Part shown: positions 28,192 to 39,612 of the stretch, piece after piece
How the letters are laid out: each line of letters opens with the position of its first letter
How positions within the stretch are numbered: the first letter of the stretch is position 1
NCBI GenBank assembly: GCA_945643635.1
Contig: CALZFC010000004.1
Location: forward strand, 1,946,501 to 2,010,500
DNA length: 64,000 nt
Direction: 5' to 3'
Origin: Allodiplogaster sudhausi
Taxonomy: Eukaryota; Nematoda; Chromadorea; Rhabditida; Diplogasteridae
Position numbers and translations under genes: made by a program
Notes under the pieces: generated by a model
Databases searched by the model: none
Seen by the model: only the letters and a program-made list of their open reading frames with translations
Told to the model about the DNA's origin: nothing

Positions 28192-30869
28192 GCTCTCTCA
28201 TGACTTTGCAAACACGACATGCACCCTTCCATTTGTCCTTCTCCCTCTCTCTCTCTCTCCTCTTTTATCCCTCTCCTACTCTCCCTGTTTCTCTCTCTGT
28301 CTGTCTCTTTCTCCCTCTCTCTCTCTCCCTTCAATTTCCCTTTGTTCGCTTATTCTGCCACAGCTACGACCACTTGCCGGAATAAGCAAGAAGTAGCGTG
28401 AGAGGCCAAGAGGCAACCGAGACAAGAGAAGGCACGCAAGGAGAATGTTTGCCACGCTGTCGGCTGGCAACTGGAAGAGGGGCAATGTATGAGAGAGAAT
28501 AAAAAGAAGGAGGAGAGAGAGAAGAGAGAAAGAGAGGGATGAAGATAGAGAGAGAGAAGAGAGAGATAAACAGCATCAGAAGAATAACAGAAAGAGAGAA
28601 GGAAAAAACATTTAGGAGAAAAGACAAGAAAGAGAAAGGAAAAGTGCTTTTCAAGAGAATTAGAGAGTATGCCAAAGGGTCAGATAACAAATTACGAAAT
28701 CAGCTGTTGATGCTTGACAATGAGCGCGTGGTTTGTCTCTACAAGACATAAAGAAAATCTCGAGAAAGTTCAGAGAACAAACTTTCTCATAACTCAAGAA
28801 TATGTCAGAATAAACAAAATCACTCAGAAAAGTGACCAGTTGCTTTGAATTATGGCTTCATTCTAGGCGACGAAACTTATTGACATTCTTGTTATTGCTC
28901 GCTGTTATTTTACTTTCTCTGCGAAATACAACAGCATATTTCATTTTATCCACACAAAAAATTTTCAGCTCTCTCCAGATGCATCGCGCTGGTGGTGTCA
29001 TTTTTAGCAGCGGGGGGCTGTCATATCTGCTCTCCCTCTCTTTTCTTGATTCACTCTCTTTACCTCTTTCTCTCTCACTCTTTCTCTCTTTCTCCCTTTC
29101 TCTCTTTCTCTCTCTTCTCTCTTTCTCTCTCTCTCTTCTCTCTTTCTCTTTCTCTCGCTCGCGCTCGCGCTCTCTCTTTCTCCTCTTTCAGCTTTCTCTG
29201 CCTCCACCTCACTCTCTATGGCCAACCAGCATCAATCATGGAATAGCGGAAACCGGCCCCTATGGTCTCTATTCCTGCACCGGGGCTGGCGAACGCCTGA
29301 AGGGAATCACTCTCTCTCTCTATCTCGCGCTCCCCCCCCCGCACCATATCCTCACCTCCTCGAACCGATTGAGGAACACTTCAAAAAGGCTCCACGCATT
29401 GCCAACTCATGCCAAAATATATGCCTCACGTATTCTCTCCAACAGTTATAGAATATGTCTCTCCAAATATGTGTCAGGCGCAAACATAAGAATAAAGTGG
29501 CAAAAAAAGACTAAAAGACGTTCAACTAACCATTGAATTCTTGGTTTTCGCTCATGCGATGTAAATACATTTATTTAAGGACTTCAAGTGTATAACGCGT
29601 CTTACCTTTAGAGGTTCTAGAACAATATTAACAAGAAAATAAATAAATAAATAAATAAAGGGTTCTTGCCTCCTTCATGCTGGCCAGATTCGCGACCACT
29701 GTCGAGACATTTTCGGTCGACCCGTTCTCGCGAAGGATGTGCGCGAGTGCCGCCTGGCACTTGTCCACTCTGGAGAGAGAGATAGGGAGAGAGAGAGAGA
29801 AGGAGAGACAGAGAGAGGGAACGAGATAGAAAGAGAGAAAGAGAGAGGGAGAGAAAAGGAGGCAGGGAGAGAGAATAAGAGAGAGAGAGAGACAGAGCGA
29901 GACAGGGAGAGGTCTTGAGAGGGAATAGAAAGAGACAGCAAGTGAAAGAGAGAGTGAGAGAAAGACAGAGACAGAGGCAGAGAGAGACAGAGAAAGAGAG
30001 GAGAATTCCATGAAATTGTCTTAATTAATAAAAGCAAAGTAAATAAATTCGATAGCATTCGTTTATTTCCTCTTCAATTTTCCATGTTTATTTTTTTATT
30101 TTTCTTCTGAATTAGAAAGTACTATCGTGCTAAGAGAGAAAGAGAGATTAAAAAAGACGAGGAAATGACATGTAATTCTTTAAAAATTTTGAAAAGAATA
30201 ATATCTCGTCAAAATCAAGTTAATTGAACAGTGTAGGCACTTTACTGTTACACCAAAAATAAAAACTTCATGTTAATGTCCTAGCGCTTTTTTTAACATT
30301 AATATTACGTTAGCCATAATATTGTTCATGATGATGTCCAACGTATACAATTGTTTGCATAAAACCACGAAGGTATTTATTGTACAATGGTTAATATAGG
30401 ATTTTTCTTTCTCTACCGAAATTTAAATCGTCAAGAATAATTAAAACTTTAAAAAATTAATTCTGAGAATAAGCCAAGCAAGCAACTGACGTTCTTCCAT
30501 GGATGATGAGGTAGTTGTGGGGATGCGCAGCGAGATCGACGGCCGTCTGTCGGCCGACTCCCTCAGTGGCACCTCAAGCATAGTTGACATTATATGTATA
30601 CATATATAATATTTATATATATACATATATATATATATTTATATATATACATATATATATATATATATTGAAATGTATATAAAAATATGTTTACATATGA
30701 ATCTCCTAAATAAAATAAGAAATCAATATGAATAAGTAATAGGACGCAATAATCCTTTCGTGATCGACTTAATAGTGTAATGAATAGTTATAACTAGCTG
30801 ATCGACAGGTAAACCACCGGTGATCAAAATGGTGCGAAGGCGCCGTGGAGAGCCGCCCTCTGATGACAT
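23865..30869 (-). CDS. Short-chain dehydrogenase/reductase, retinol-dehydrogenase-like
   Basis: SDRs are NAD(P)-dependent oxidoreductases. Exons: 30818-30869 (MSSEGG...TILIT), 30491-30572 (completing TGATEGVGR, the TGxxxGxG cofactor loop), 29670-29769, 25807-25929 (NVLVCNAG, the NNAG motif with the first Asn changed), 25435-25538 (NYLAHF...VVVGS, catalytic Ser), 25222-25329 (QFSRSKL), from 24738 down to about 24690 (KPVTVNVVE), 24274-24417 (LSGKYLDAHGKQI) and 23865-23946 (QERLWEYTTELCKEYL, stop). Phases agree except the exon 7 to 8 join, where a donor or small exon is unresolved. About 285-300 residues, the normal size. The catalytic YxxxK reads FSRSK, so the Tyr is Phe. Intron 3 is GC-AG. 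C-terminal LWEYTTEL resembles RDH11-14/WWOX-type proteins; the substrate is unknown. Confidence 0.87.
24424..24535. repeat. Four spaced copies of GGCGGGAAA in an SDR intron
   Basis: GGCGGGAAA occurs near 24425, 24455, 24490 and 24518, embedded in degenerate AT-rich spacers (aatttwyrgcgggaaattktaa), so it is partly a decayed tandem repeat with a period of about 28-36 bp. Read on the minus (gene) strand each is TTTCCCGCC, which equals the E2F/DP binding consensus. The block lies in the intron just upstream of exon 8. Confidence 0.7.
24827..24911. repeat. Three-copy about 30-bp tandem repeat
   Basis: The unit aatatttcctataaataaa is present three times (near 24828, 24855 and 24886) with short variable spacers (ggaaggtgaac, atacggggaac, atttgg). 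It lies in the SDR intron between exons 6 and 7. Confidence 0.8.
25048..25099 (-). pseudogene. Stray relic of SDR exon 1 in intron 6
   Basis: The minus strand reads LRTILIT in the same context as exon 1 (CTTCGCACCATATTGATCACCG followed by GTGG), but the start ATG is AAG. The segment is also flanked on its 5' side by a CT/GA microsatellite, as the two full exon 1 copies are. It lies between exons 6 and 7 of the intact gene, in the same orientation, and indicates a third partial duplication. Confidence 0.75.
26141..26186. repeat. (AT)n microsatellite next to the LINE
   Basis: About 22 AT units, immediately 5' of the LINE-derived sequence and at the point where alignment with duplication copy A stops. 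Confidence 0.95.
26187..27430 (+). mobile_element. 5'-truncated non-LTR retrotransposon (LINE, CR1/jockey-like RT)
   Basis: An open frame at 26248-26787 encodes the C-terminal half of a reverse transcriptase: VPQGSVIAALLFLIYINDL (fingers/palm), then FTLYADDAKIYA with the catalytic YADD box, then the thumb region FRNLGVTISHDLSFNEHI and the YVRPILEYASEIWNP motif. After a stop the similarity continues in another frame (to 27136, FKYFLPNRVVKDWNSLP...), the usual LINE C-terminal tail, so the copy has an internal stop or frameshift. The 3' end appears near 27420 at an A/T-rich tail (cccttataaataaaaaa). It is absent from the homologous intron of copy A, sits in SDR intron 3, and is opposite in orientation to the gene. 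Confidence 0.9.
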
Positions 30870-31245
30870 CTCTCTCTTTCTCTTTCTCTGACCTCTCCCA
30901 CTCTTCTTCTTCTCTCGCTAACTTTGCCTCTCTTTCTTTCTCTATCTCTTCTCTCTGTGCCTCTCTCTCTCTCGGACACAGACAAGTCGCCTCTCTCGGC
31001 CTTCTTCCTTATGAATGAGCCGAGCTACTTATTCTCCTGTAAACGGACAGCGAAGATGACATCCACAGGGTACAGCACAATCTCTTTTTTTTCTCAGACG
31101 CGATAACGACTGCCATTTAGACAACTAAAGAACACGCGAAGGAGTCGCGTCTTCTATGCATCAACTGTCATAAATATACACAGAGTTGCCATAAGTGCAA
31201 TTTCAGACAACAAAATATCAACAACAACGTTGAAATGACGGTTAA

Positions 31246-31821
31246 TAACGGTTTGGAAATTTTACATGAAAAATAAAGAATGAGGTGAAGAAGATTATGC
31301 GCGAACGGTGTTCTGAACATATACTGAATATATACATATGTATGTATGTACATACATATGTACTATACTTAAAACCATCTGTCTTCCTAGAGGCTCAAAC
31401 TTGTAATCATAATGTGGAGGGATATCAAATGGAGGGATACCACCGCTAGTGCTTCATTTGGCTGCATCGCTTTTTCTTTCCCTCTCCCCTCTCCCTCACT
31501 CGCTCTCTCTCTCTCTCTCACTCTCTTTAATACTCTCTCTCTCTCGCATAGAAAACAAAATGATGTAATTATATTTGCGTGGTTGTGTATGGGGGGGGGG
31601 AGCTGCTCTTGGCACGGCCGGAGGAGGGAGAAGAGATACACGAGAAGAGAATGGAAAGAGAGAAGGGATTAGATGGGGTGCGCCATGACACTGCCAGGAA
31701 TGGAAGGCGAGTGAGAAAGGGGCAGAGAGGACAAAGGAGAGAGAGTGAGAGAGAAAAGGGGAGAGAGATAATAACAGTGGCAGAGAGAAAAAGTGGGTGA
31801 AGGAGAGAGAAGAGGAAAGAG

Positions 31822-31856
<35 letters not shown>

Positions 31857-32421
31857 GAGAGAGCTATCAACCCGCAAGGAAATGGAGAAGTGGTAGTGTT
31901 GGTGGTGGTGGTGCCACACCACTTTTCGCCCTTCCTCACCCTGTCCCTCTTTCTCTCTCGCCCTCCCCTCCCCCCTTTTCTCTCTCTCTTTCTCTGTACT
32001 CTCCCTGATGCCCACTCTCCTCCCATTCCACTCTCACCACGAACTGCCAGAGAACGCTCCTAAGAAGGCTGTCCAAAGAAACGTGCACGCCTCGGGAGTG
32101 GGGAAGAGAAACTTTCTTAAATCGCTCCTTGGGGGCCATCAGTTGCCGACGCTAGAGAGATAGAAAGAAAGTGACAAAGAGAGCAAAGAGTGGGAGAGAG
32201 CGAGAAGAGAGAGTGAAGAGGAAATGAGAGAAAGAAAGTGACATAGAGAGCAAGAGAGGGAGAGATGGAGAGAGAGAGGGGAAAGTGGAAGGCTGAACGT
32301 ACGCGCAGGCAGGTGGATTCTATTGAATTTGGGCATCGGAATGGAAGAACGATTACAGCGATGAGGAAGGGGCGAAGAATGCAGGGGGCACATACTGATG
32401 GAGGGAAAAGAGGATGGAGGC

Positions 32422-32499
<78 letters not shown>

Positions 32500-34325
32500 A
32501 AGAGAGTGAGCGCGAGTGAGAGAGGGAGAGAGAGCGAGTGAGAGGGAGAGAGCGAGAGCAAGAGAGAGAGAACAAGAGAGTGAGAGAGAGAGAGAGGGGG
32601 AGAGAGAGAATTTACGGCCCAATTAGAATGTATAATAAATATGCAATAGAATCATTACTGCTAACGGAAAAGCTTTGTTCAGTCCTACTGGTCCTTTTTA
32701 AGCAAGGCGCATGTAATCTAATCCACCAGTTCATTTATTAGGGTTATATTAGGTTTATCTCGGAGTAAAATGAAGGTGATTTATTTATTTATTTAAATTA
32801 TAAATGTTCTGTAAAGATTAAATGAGGCAAGCAAAGAGTAGCTGACGGAAGGTGCAAAAGGATAAATGATATTCCAAACAAAAGCATGACCAAACAAAAC
32901 ACGAAAGGGGTGCATCTTGTGTCCATGTCGGAAGTCATCATAACGAACTCACCTAACAATAAGCTTATCATTCTAATTGCGAACTGCTAAATCTATGCCC
33001 TTTTTTAATGATAAATTAAGAAGAAAATATATAAGAATGAAGACTTTAACTAGAAAATGAGCACATATTATTGCTGTGTGTGGGAGAGTCAATTGCTAGT
33101 GTCAGGTAATGTTCCTTGCCTACCATTAGAATGTTGTCTCTTTCCTGAACATTGATTTGTAGTGCATGACAATGCGTACTTGTTCATTAAACAAAACTTT
33201 TCGACAATTTCAACAAGGCGCCTAAATGCATATGTACGCAGCCGATTAGAAAAGAAAGCATCACTGAATTTCGCTACAAATCAGCTTGAGATAAATTAGC
33301 GAAAAATATTGAAGAAAAAAAATGCATCAAAAAAGTTGGAATGTAGACAGACATAAGAGCACGCTGAATACATTGCAATTAAAAAATATGTAAAATTAAT
33401 AACTAATATTAGCAGAGATATAACCAGAAATGCAAGGAGATTAAGAAACGTCCATGAACTAACTCTAGCTACATTTATCACGGGCATGAAAGGCTAATCC
33501 GCTTGTTTCAATTGCTGCCTGACGACGTGATGCGTTTCCTACCCGCTACGTGTGAAAAAATCACGCAAAGTAAAGACAAAATGTTGCAATCTATACAAGA
33601 TAATGTGAAGGTGTCCGGTGAAATAGATTTATAGGCATTATATTAATTAAGAGCCCTAAAATGGCAAATCGGATAATTAAGACAACCATGTAGCGATCAC
33701 TCACACTTTTGTGCAGTTGAAGAGATATGCTCTCTCTCTCTTCTCTTCTCAAAATAAACCAATTTCAACCTCTCTCTCTTCCTTTCTCTCTCTCTCTCTC
33801 TCGCTCTCTCTCAGCTAACATGTTGCCGCGGCGCCTGAGGAAAAATTGCGAAAGAGTCCGCAAATAGAAAGACATTAAGCACTTGACAAGGCATGCGTCT
33901 AGTTGTCAGAGAAGAAAGAACAAATGAGAAATAAAGAGAATGAGAGAGAGACTGAGACAGAGAAAGAAAAAAAGGGAGAGAAAGAAATAAAGAGAGAAGA
34001 AACTGTTTGTTACAGCACTCAAAACTGTGCTTAGGTTATGGTAACATATAAAAACTAATTATCCTTGCGCGTATAATAAAAAGTATTTATCTCTAACAAT
34101 AAAAAATGAATTCAATGTTAATTTCAAATGCTATAAGCTCTCAAATAAAATGTAGATCTCTTTTCGTTGCACAAGTATGTAGAAACATATAAAAAGGGGG
34201 ACTGCTATAGCACAGAACAGGAGCGGCCGAGATTCGCCTTGGCAATTCGATTAAACACACCAGGCGCGAGAGCGCGCTATCTCATGTGATTTGTCACAGA
34301 GATTGCTGGTGGACGCCCTGCTGAG
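31246..34325. other. Microsatellite-rich spacer, no gene seen
   Basis: Holds (CT)n or (GA)n tracts at about 31490-31550, 31740-31862, 31940-32000, 32150-32290 and 32420-32610. The last includes a GAGAGT hexamer run at 32465-32500. A G run occurs at 31591-31600. The stretch 32620-33720 is ordinary AT-rich DNA without recognisable exons. A CT/GA pair at 33725-33985 follows. Long frames here are Ser/Leu or Arg/Glu low complexity. Confidence 0.45.
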
Positions 34326-34498
34326 TAATTGATGATTACCATCATCACCAAGTGGACCGTGAAATAGGCAGGGTGTGGGGAGTAGTGAAGATGGTTTTGA
34401 ATGTTGATGTGCAAGTTGGCCGGGTACGGTAGCAGTTGAGCAAAGGGTTGTAGAGGAGGGAGAAGACATTTCTACGATCGCTGGTCGTAGAGTGTTGG
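34326..34498. repeat. 173-bp direct repeat A, first copy
   Basis: Identical along its visible length to 37074-37246. It begins TAATTGATGATTACCATCAT, which contains a GATGAT-tacc-ATCATC palindrome, and ends CGCTGGTCGTAGAGTGTTGG. Sequence identity stops abruptly at both ends. Confidence 0.9.
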
Positions 34499-34759
34499 TG
34501 ACTTTGTTTTTGGAGGTGTTTTCCATAGTTTTGTTTTTTCAGGAGTTGTTTGTTGAAGATATGGTTGGTTGGGTTAGTTTGTAACACTTTCAGTTGGAAT
34601 TACTAGTGTGTCTTAAGGGCGGTATTACGTTTTAATTCCAGGATATCAGAAGCGAATCTACGTCTGGCGGCCATTCTGCTCAAGAGCCAGCGGAGTAGAG
34701 CCGGATATCGGGTGGCAGACTACACAAGTAGCGCTCCTCCCCGGTCTGCTTGGAGAGGA

Positions 34760-36620
34760 GCCACGAGTCGCCCGATAAGGTAGTTTTCTGTTGCAATGAC
34801 CGTAGGGTCAACCCCACACAACCAGAGCTGGTTGCCCTCCCTCATGGGGAGGAAGACGGGTCCTCATGGGACCCGTATCCGTTTGCACTCCCTTGATGAG
34901 GGACTGTAAACTAGTGTAGTAAGGGACGGGTCCTCATGGGACCCGTATCTGCTGGCCGTACCTTGATGAGGGGCGGTAAACTAATGTTAAGACCATCCAG
35001 TTAAAGGTGGATTTAACGTCGATCTGATTGCAGTGGTGAGAGAGGACGAGAGGGTGTGGCCTGAAGAACTCCCCGGGCGGAAGCAGGCGGAGCACGCTCT
35101 TCCGGGATTGGAGGATCTGAGTTAGTTGGGTCAAGACTAGTCCTTACATCAGCCAGTTAAAGGAGGTTTTGACTTCGATGTGATTGCAGTGGTGCGAATG
35201 CCCGAGTGCTGAAGCGGACTCCGGGCGAGCAGGCGGAGAAGCTCCTCCGCTTCAGCGAAGCCGGGCTTGTGTACGTTTGCTTAAGAGCTGCCCCTTACAT
35301 GAGGGAGTAGTGTCACGGCGGTGGGGTTTTTCTTACGCGTGGCGGTCCTCGCTTCCTCAGTTAGGACCCACACCCGTTCCTTGTTTTCATGAGGGAGGAA
35401 CCGCGTACTTAGTGGGAAGGCTCGTCTTCCCTAGAGAGGATTTGGGTCCTCTCATAGGACCCCTAATCATTTCGATTTTAACTGTGTCGGCGAAGGTGCG
35501 TTTAATTCGATCGGATTGCAGTTATCCGATAGAGAGCAAGGCCGTGGCTAAAGCGCTCTCCGGGCGGGAACAAGCGAAGAGGCGCCTCGGGGGAATGCAG
35601 ACCAGGCGGCAGGCAGTCCGGATGGACGGTCTCTTCACGGAGGAGAGGGCCCTCGCCTTTTGCAACCGCCCAGACGCTCGCGTCATAGCAGACGCGCTGT
35701 ATGAAGAGGAGCCGGGTTAGTAGACGTGACACTCAGACTCGTTCCCTTTTCATGAATGTGGAACCGGGTAGTTAGTTTGAATCTTTTCTTCCCGAGAGGC
35801 GATTCGGCCCTCCTTCCCCTAATCGTTGAATTCAACTCTATCAGTCGAATTGCAGTGTCCGAGAAAGAGCGAGGCCGATGACGGAAGCGGGCTCCGGGCT
35901 CTAGAAGGCGGAGTTCTCTCCACCATCGGAAGAGGATCTGGGTTAGTAGAGGAAAAGTTGAATGCTTAGTGTCCCACATTTACTTTGTGTGAAGAAGTAG
36001 GCTCACATATCATGGATTGTCCTACATAGGGGCTTGAGACATCAAGCAGTACCCATACTTATGGCTGTTTATGGTTCAGTCACCTTGGGAGTCAATGCGG
36101 TATTTTTTCCTTGTCCGCTCTCGGGTGAGCTCGGTGTATCAGTTAGGACCCCTACCAGTTGGCGGTTAAAATGGGCATCTGGATATGTATTCAAAACCCT
36201 GAATTGGAGATACAGATAGCTGAGCGAAGGCAAGATAAACAGTTATCGTTTTTACTGTCCAATCATGGCTGGGGTCACAACATAGCGGATGTTTTCCTTC
36301 CTCAGTGGAAAATTCGGGTTCTCAATTACAACCCACATTCGTGTCGTAATAAGACAGTCAGATCTCGAGATATGTCAGATAGGAATTTAACTCGGTGGTT
36401 ATAGTGAGAGGTGTAACCATAAGGGACTAGGTCTCTTAACTGGTTTCTAACTGTATATATCTTGCAGTTGATTGGGACGGTGCGAGCAGGAGGCTCTCTT
36501 CGCCACCCAGAAGCGGGAGCAGCGAGGGGCAATCAGGCGGGAAACGGTTCGACCCGCTCTACCAGGAGGCACAGGAGAGTTGAAGGGATCAGGTTAGACA
36601 TGGCCTTATTCATGGATGTT
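34760..36620 (+). repeat. GC-rich array of diverged exon-like modules
   Basis: Five diverged modules start after a GATTGCAG or TTGCAG box (near 35028, 35190, 35512, 35853 and 36467) and run through a GC-rich segment with clustered CTCCGGGC / CCGGGCGG boxes. Most close with a gaggatctgggttagta-like box. The box-to-box distances are about 162, 322, 341 and 614 bp. Between modules are hairpins such as ACGGGTCC-tcat-GGGACCCGT (34858 and 34928) and gggtcctctcataggacccc (35444). Module 3 has a 178-codon open frame (35184-35720), but the modules do not share one frame, so coding is unproven. Microsatellites are absent here, in contrast to the flanks. Confidence 0.55.
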
Positions 36621-36971
36621 ACAAGGGTTCTGCACCACTCCTGAGATTACCCTGGAAACTTAGAAGAAGTAACAGGCGGTCAAGGCCAGAAGAGAGTTAC
36701 TTACGGACCAGGGCTGGTCAATTAGCAGGCGTTTAGCGGCGGAAGCCATGGGCAAAATCATACTAGATACGTCCTGGGAAGTAGGGGCTTCCATGGCCTT
36801 GCTCACGGTTCACTTTACCTCGTAGAGGGAAGGCTGGTATAATTACTTGGTCTTCTCCTTGAATGGGAGATTCCCTCGGTCTCAGGGGTACAAGCTGATG
36901 CCCCTCCATCTCTAGATGTCGCTTTTCTCCTCCTTTCCCATCTTCACAAAGGGGACTTTCGTTTTTCTACC

Positions 36972-37076
36972 GGACCAGGTCGTGTCCTATTCGATAAAGT
37001 TCTTTATCTTATGGTAGTTTGAACGGGACACTGGTGAGGGGGTAATCTGGGTTATATGGGAGGGACGACCATATAA
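36972..37076. repeat. 105-bp direct repeat B, first copy
   Basis: Matches 37746-37850 (ggaccaggtcgtgtcctatt to gggagggacgaccatataa). It abuts repeat A', so the order is A-core-B followed at once by A'-short core-B'. This is the layout of a tandem duplication whose second unit has lost most of its core. Confidence 0.88.
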
Positions 37077-37246
37077 TTGATGATTACCATCATCACCAAG
37101 TGGACCGTGAAATAGGCAGGGTGTGGGGAGTAGTGAAGATGGTTTTGAATGTTGATGTGCAAGTTGGCCGGGTACGGTAGCAGTTGAGCAAAGGGTTGTA
37201 GAGGAGGGAGAAGACATTTCTACGATCGCTGGTCGTAGAGTGTTGG
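37074..37246. repeat. 173-bp direct repeat A, second copy
   Basis: Second copy of the A repeat; identical to 34326-34498 as far as can be read. It is followed by different DNA, including a short open segment (QVVSGFEAVERVATTWRFIAGS at about 37287-37355, after a tttccag acceptor-like site) that is of unknown significance. Confidence 0.9.
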
Positions 37247-37393
37247 GTCCCACCCACCCACCCTGAGTGTACTGTTTCATTTTCCAGGTTGTGTCGGGAT
37301 TCGAGGCGGTGGAGAGAGTGGCTACAACGTGGAGGTTCATCGCCGGCTCGGTCATGTCGTCCCCTCACGCCCTCTCCCTCCTCCCATCTACCT

Positions 37394-37452
<59 letters not shown>

Positions 37453-37745
37453 GAGGATTGGGCGGCTTCAGGTTTCTAGGGGTTGGACGTCCAACCTCTC
37501 CCTTTTCCCCCTCATCCTCCTCTCTCTCTCTCCCCCTCTCTCTCTCTCTCCCCCACTCCTCACATCGGCCCCTATCACAAGGCCCCTCAACGCCGCGAGG
37601 CCACGCGGATCAGACATCCTCAACTCCTCCCACATGCCCCTATCCACTCCCCATTGCTACTCGCTCATGTGCTTTTTGTATTTTGCTCTGCCATGCATTG
37701 CAAGTTTGTTGTCACCGCGCTCTACCGGACCAGGTCGTGTCCACT

Positions 37746-37850
37746 GGACCAGGTCGTGTCCTATTCGATAAAGTTCTTTATCTTATGGTAGTTTGAACGG
37801 GACACTGGTGAGGGGGTAATCTGGGTTATATGGGAGGGACGACCATATAA
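37746..37850. repeat. 105-bp direct repeat B, second copy
   Basis: Second copy of the B repeat, preceded by an extra partial copy of its first bases (ggaccaggtcgtgtccact at about 37727-37745), so the repeat edge itself was tandemly extended. It ends at the same ccatataa as the first copy and then enters a (GA)n microsatellite. Confidence 0.88.
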
Positions 37851-38645
37851 TGGAGAAAGTATATAGCGCCCCCATGGATCTTGTTCATTGCAAGAGAGGT
37901 AGCGAGAGAGAGAAGGGAGAGCGAGAGAGAGAGAGAGAGAGATTGAGAAAGACTGACAGAGAAAGAGAGACTGAGAGAGAGAGAGCGAGAGAGAGAGAGT
38001 GAGAGGGAGTGAGAAAGATAATAAGAGGGGGAGAAATTGAGATTTGTAGGTTGCGATAAAGAGAGACATAGAGACAGAAACAAAGAGAGAAAGAGAGTGT
38101 GTGAGAGAGGGACAGAGAGAGATCGAGTGAGCGATGGAGATGATGTGAGCTCGAGAGAAATAGAGTGTAGAGAAATAAACAAATTCTAAGGGCAAGAACT
38201 TAGTGCATATTTTATGAGGTAAATGATCAGTTATTAATTCTTATTACGTCATATGAGTACGTATGTACACGTTAAATTGCTGGATAGGAGCGAATACAAC
38301 ATGAAAGAATGAGTATAGAAGTGGGAGAGGAAAAAGAGAGAATGTGTGTGAATGAGTGAGAGAGGTCAAAAGAGACAGTTAGAGAAAGAGAGAAAAATTA
38401 AGATTTATCCTGCCGCCACCTCAGCTGCTTCTTCTGCCAAGAAAATGTTTTGAAAGTGATGGACATGATGGAGTGACAGAGAGCAAGGAAATGAATTTGT
38501 CGAGTGTAGAAGATGCCCGAGGGCATCACACTCTTTCCGAGACATAATCCGACGATTATGATGAGGAGAGAGAGAGACAGAGAGAGAGAGTGAGATTAAC
38601 TGAATCAGACAGCGAAGAGAGAGAGAGATTTAGAGAATCAGACAG

Positions 38646-38686
<41 letters not shown>

Positions 38687-39578
38687 ATGAAGATAGATGT
38701 AGTGCCAAATAATATTCGGAAAAAAAGCGAAAATTGCGCATGAAGACGATGAAGACGGCAATAAATATATCCAGTTTTTTTTTAAAATATATGATCTTTC
38801 ATTTTGATTGCGCCTATTCAAAAACTGACTTTAAAGGAATCTAAGAGAAAAATATGTTTAAAATATTATAAGAAGAAATGCGCAAAAGTAAATCTTGTAA
38901 GACATTCTCATTCATCTGCCTTAGCTGCTTGCTTCAAAGCCATAACACGATACACACTTCATTCTCATCTCGCTTTTGAGCACCAAGCAATTGGAAGAGG
39001 CATACATACATACATATATACAGAGAAGGGGAGCGTGTCGAGGATGGGGGAACGGGGGGGGGAGGGGTTAGAGAGAGAGAGGATGGAGAGAGAAGAGAGA
39101 GAGAGAAAATAATGAGAGACGGAGAGAGAGACAGAGAGAGGGAGAAGATAAAGAGGGACGGAGAGAGAGAGACAGAGAGAGATGAAAAGCAACAGCCAAA
39201 GAGAGGAAGAGAGAGAGAGCGAGAAGCCTGAATTTCTTTCTTTTTTGCCTCGCCGAGAATGGAAATGGATGCCCCGGGAAGAAATGGCGAAGAAGGGAGG
39301 AACTCCAGAAGAGAATTTGTCAATCGCATCGAGGCACCAGCCAAACGCGCTCTCTTGCTCGGTCAACAGCTGACTGCTCTGCGGTTTGGCAGGAGAGGGA
39401 GAAAGTGAGAGAGAGGGAGTGAGCGAGAGAGAGAGAGAGAGGTTAGAGAGAGAGGGACGAAGGGAGTGAGCGAGAGAGAGAGAGGGACCGAGGGTGAGAG
39501 AGAGAGAGAGAGAAAGACGGAGGGAGAGTGAGGTACAGAGGGAGAGAGAGACAGAGAGAGTGTAGGAGATGGAACGAT

Positions 39579-39612
<34 letters not shown>

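Larger units (their letters stand above)
25710..31245. repeat. Segmental duplication, copy B of the SDR locus
   Basis: Counterpart of 19820-22710. It carries exons 1-4 of the intact SDR gene. Relative to copy A it contains the LINE fragment with its (AT)n tract (26141-27430) and an extra block at 28.2-29.6 kb. Exonic segments are far better preserved than the intronic DNA. Confidence 0.85.

Noticed and set aside
35184..35720. 178-codon frame in the GC-rich modular block as a gene
   Set aside because: Not kept open in the other modules, no recognisable domain, and GC-rich DNA readily gives open frames. Described as a repeat module instead.
37287..37355. VVSGFEAVERVATTWRFIAGS as a cyclophilin exon
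   Set aside because: Only a weak resemblance over about 15 residues, no neighbouring cyclophilin exons, and a location inside a truncated repeat unit.
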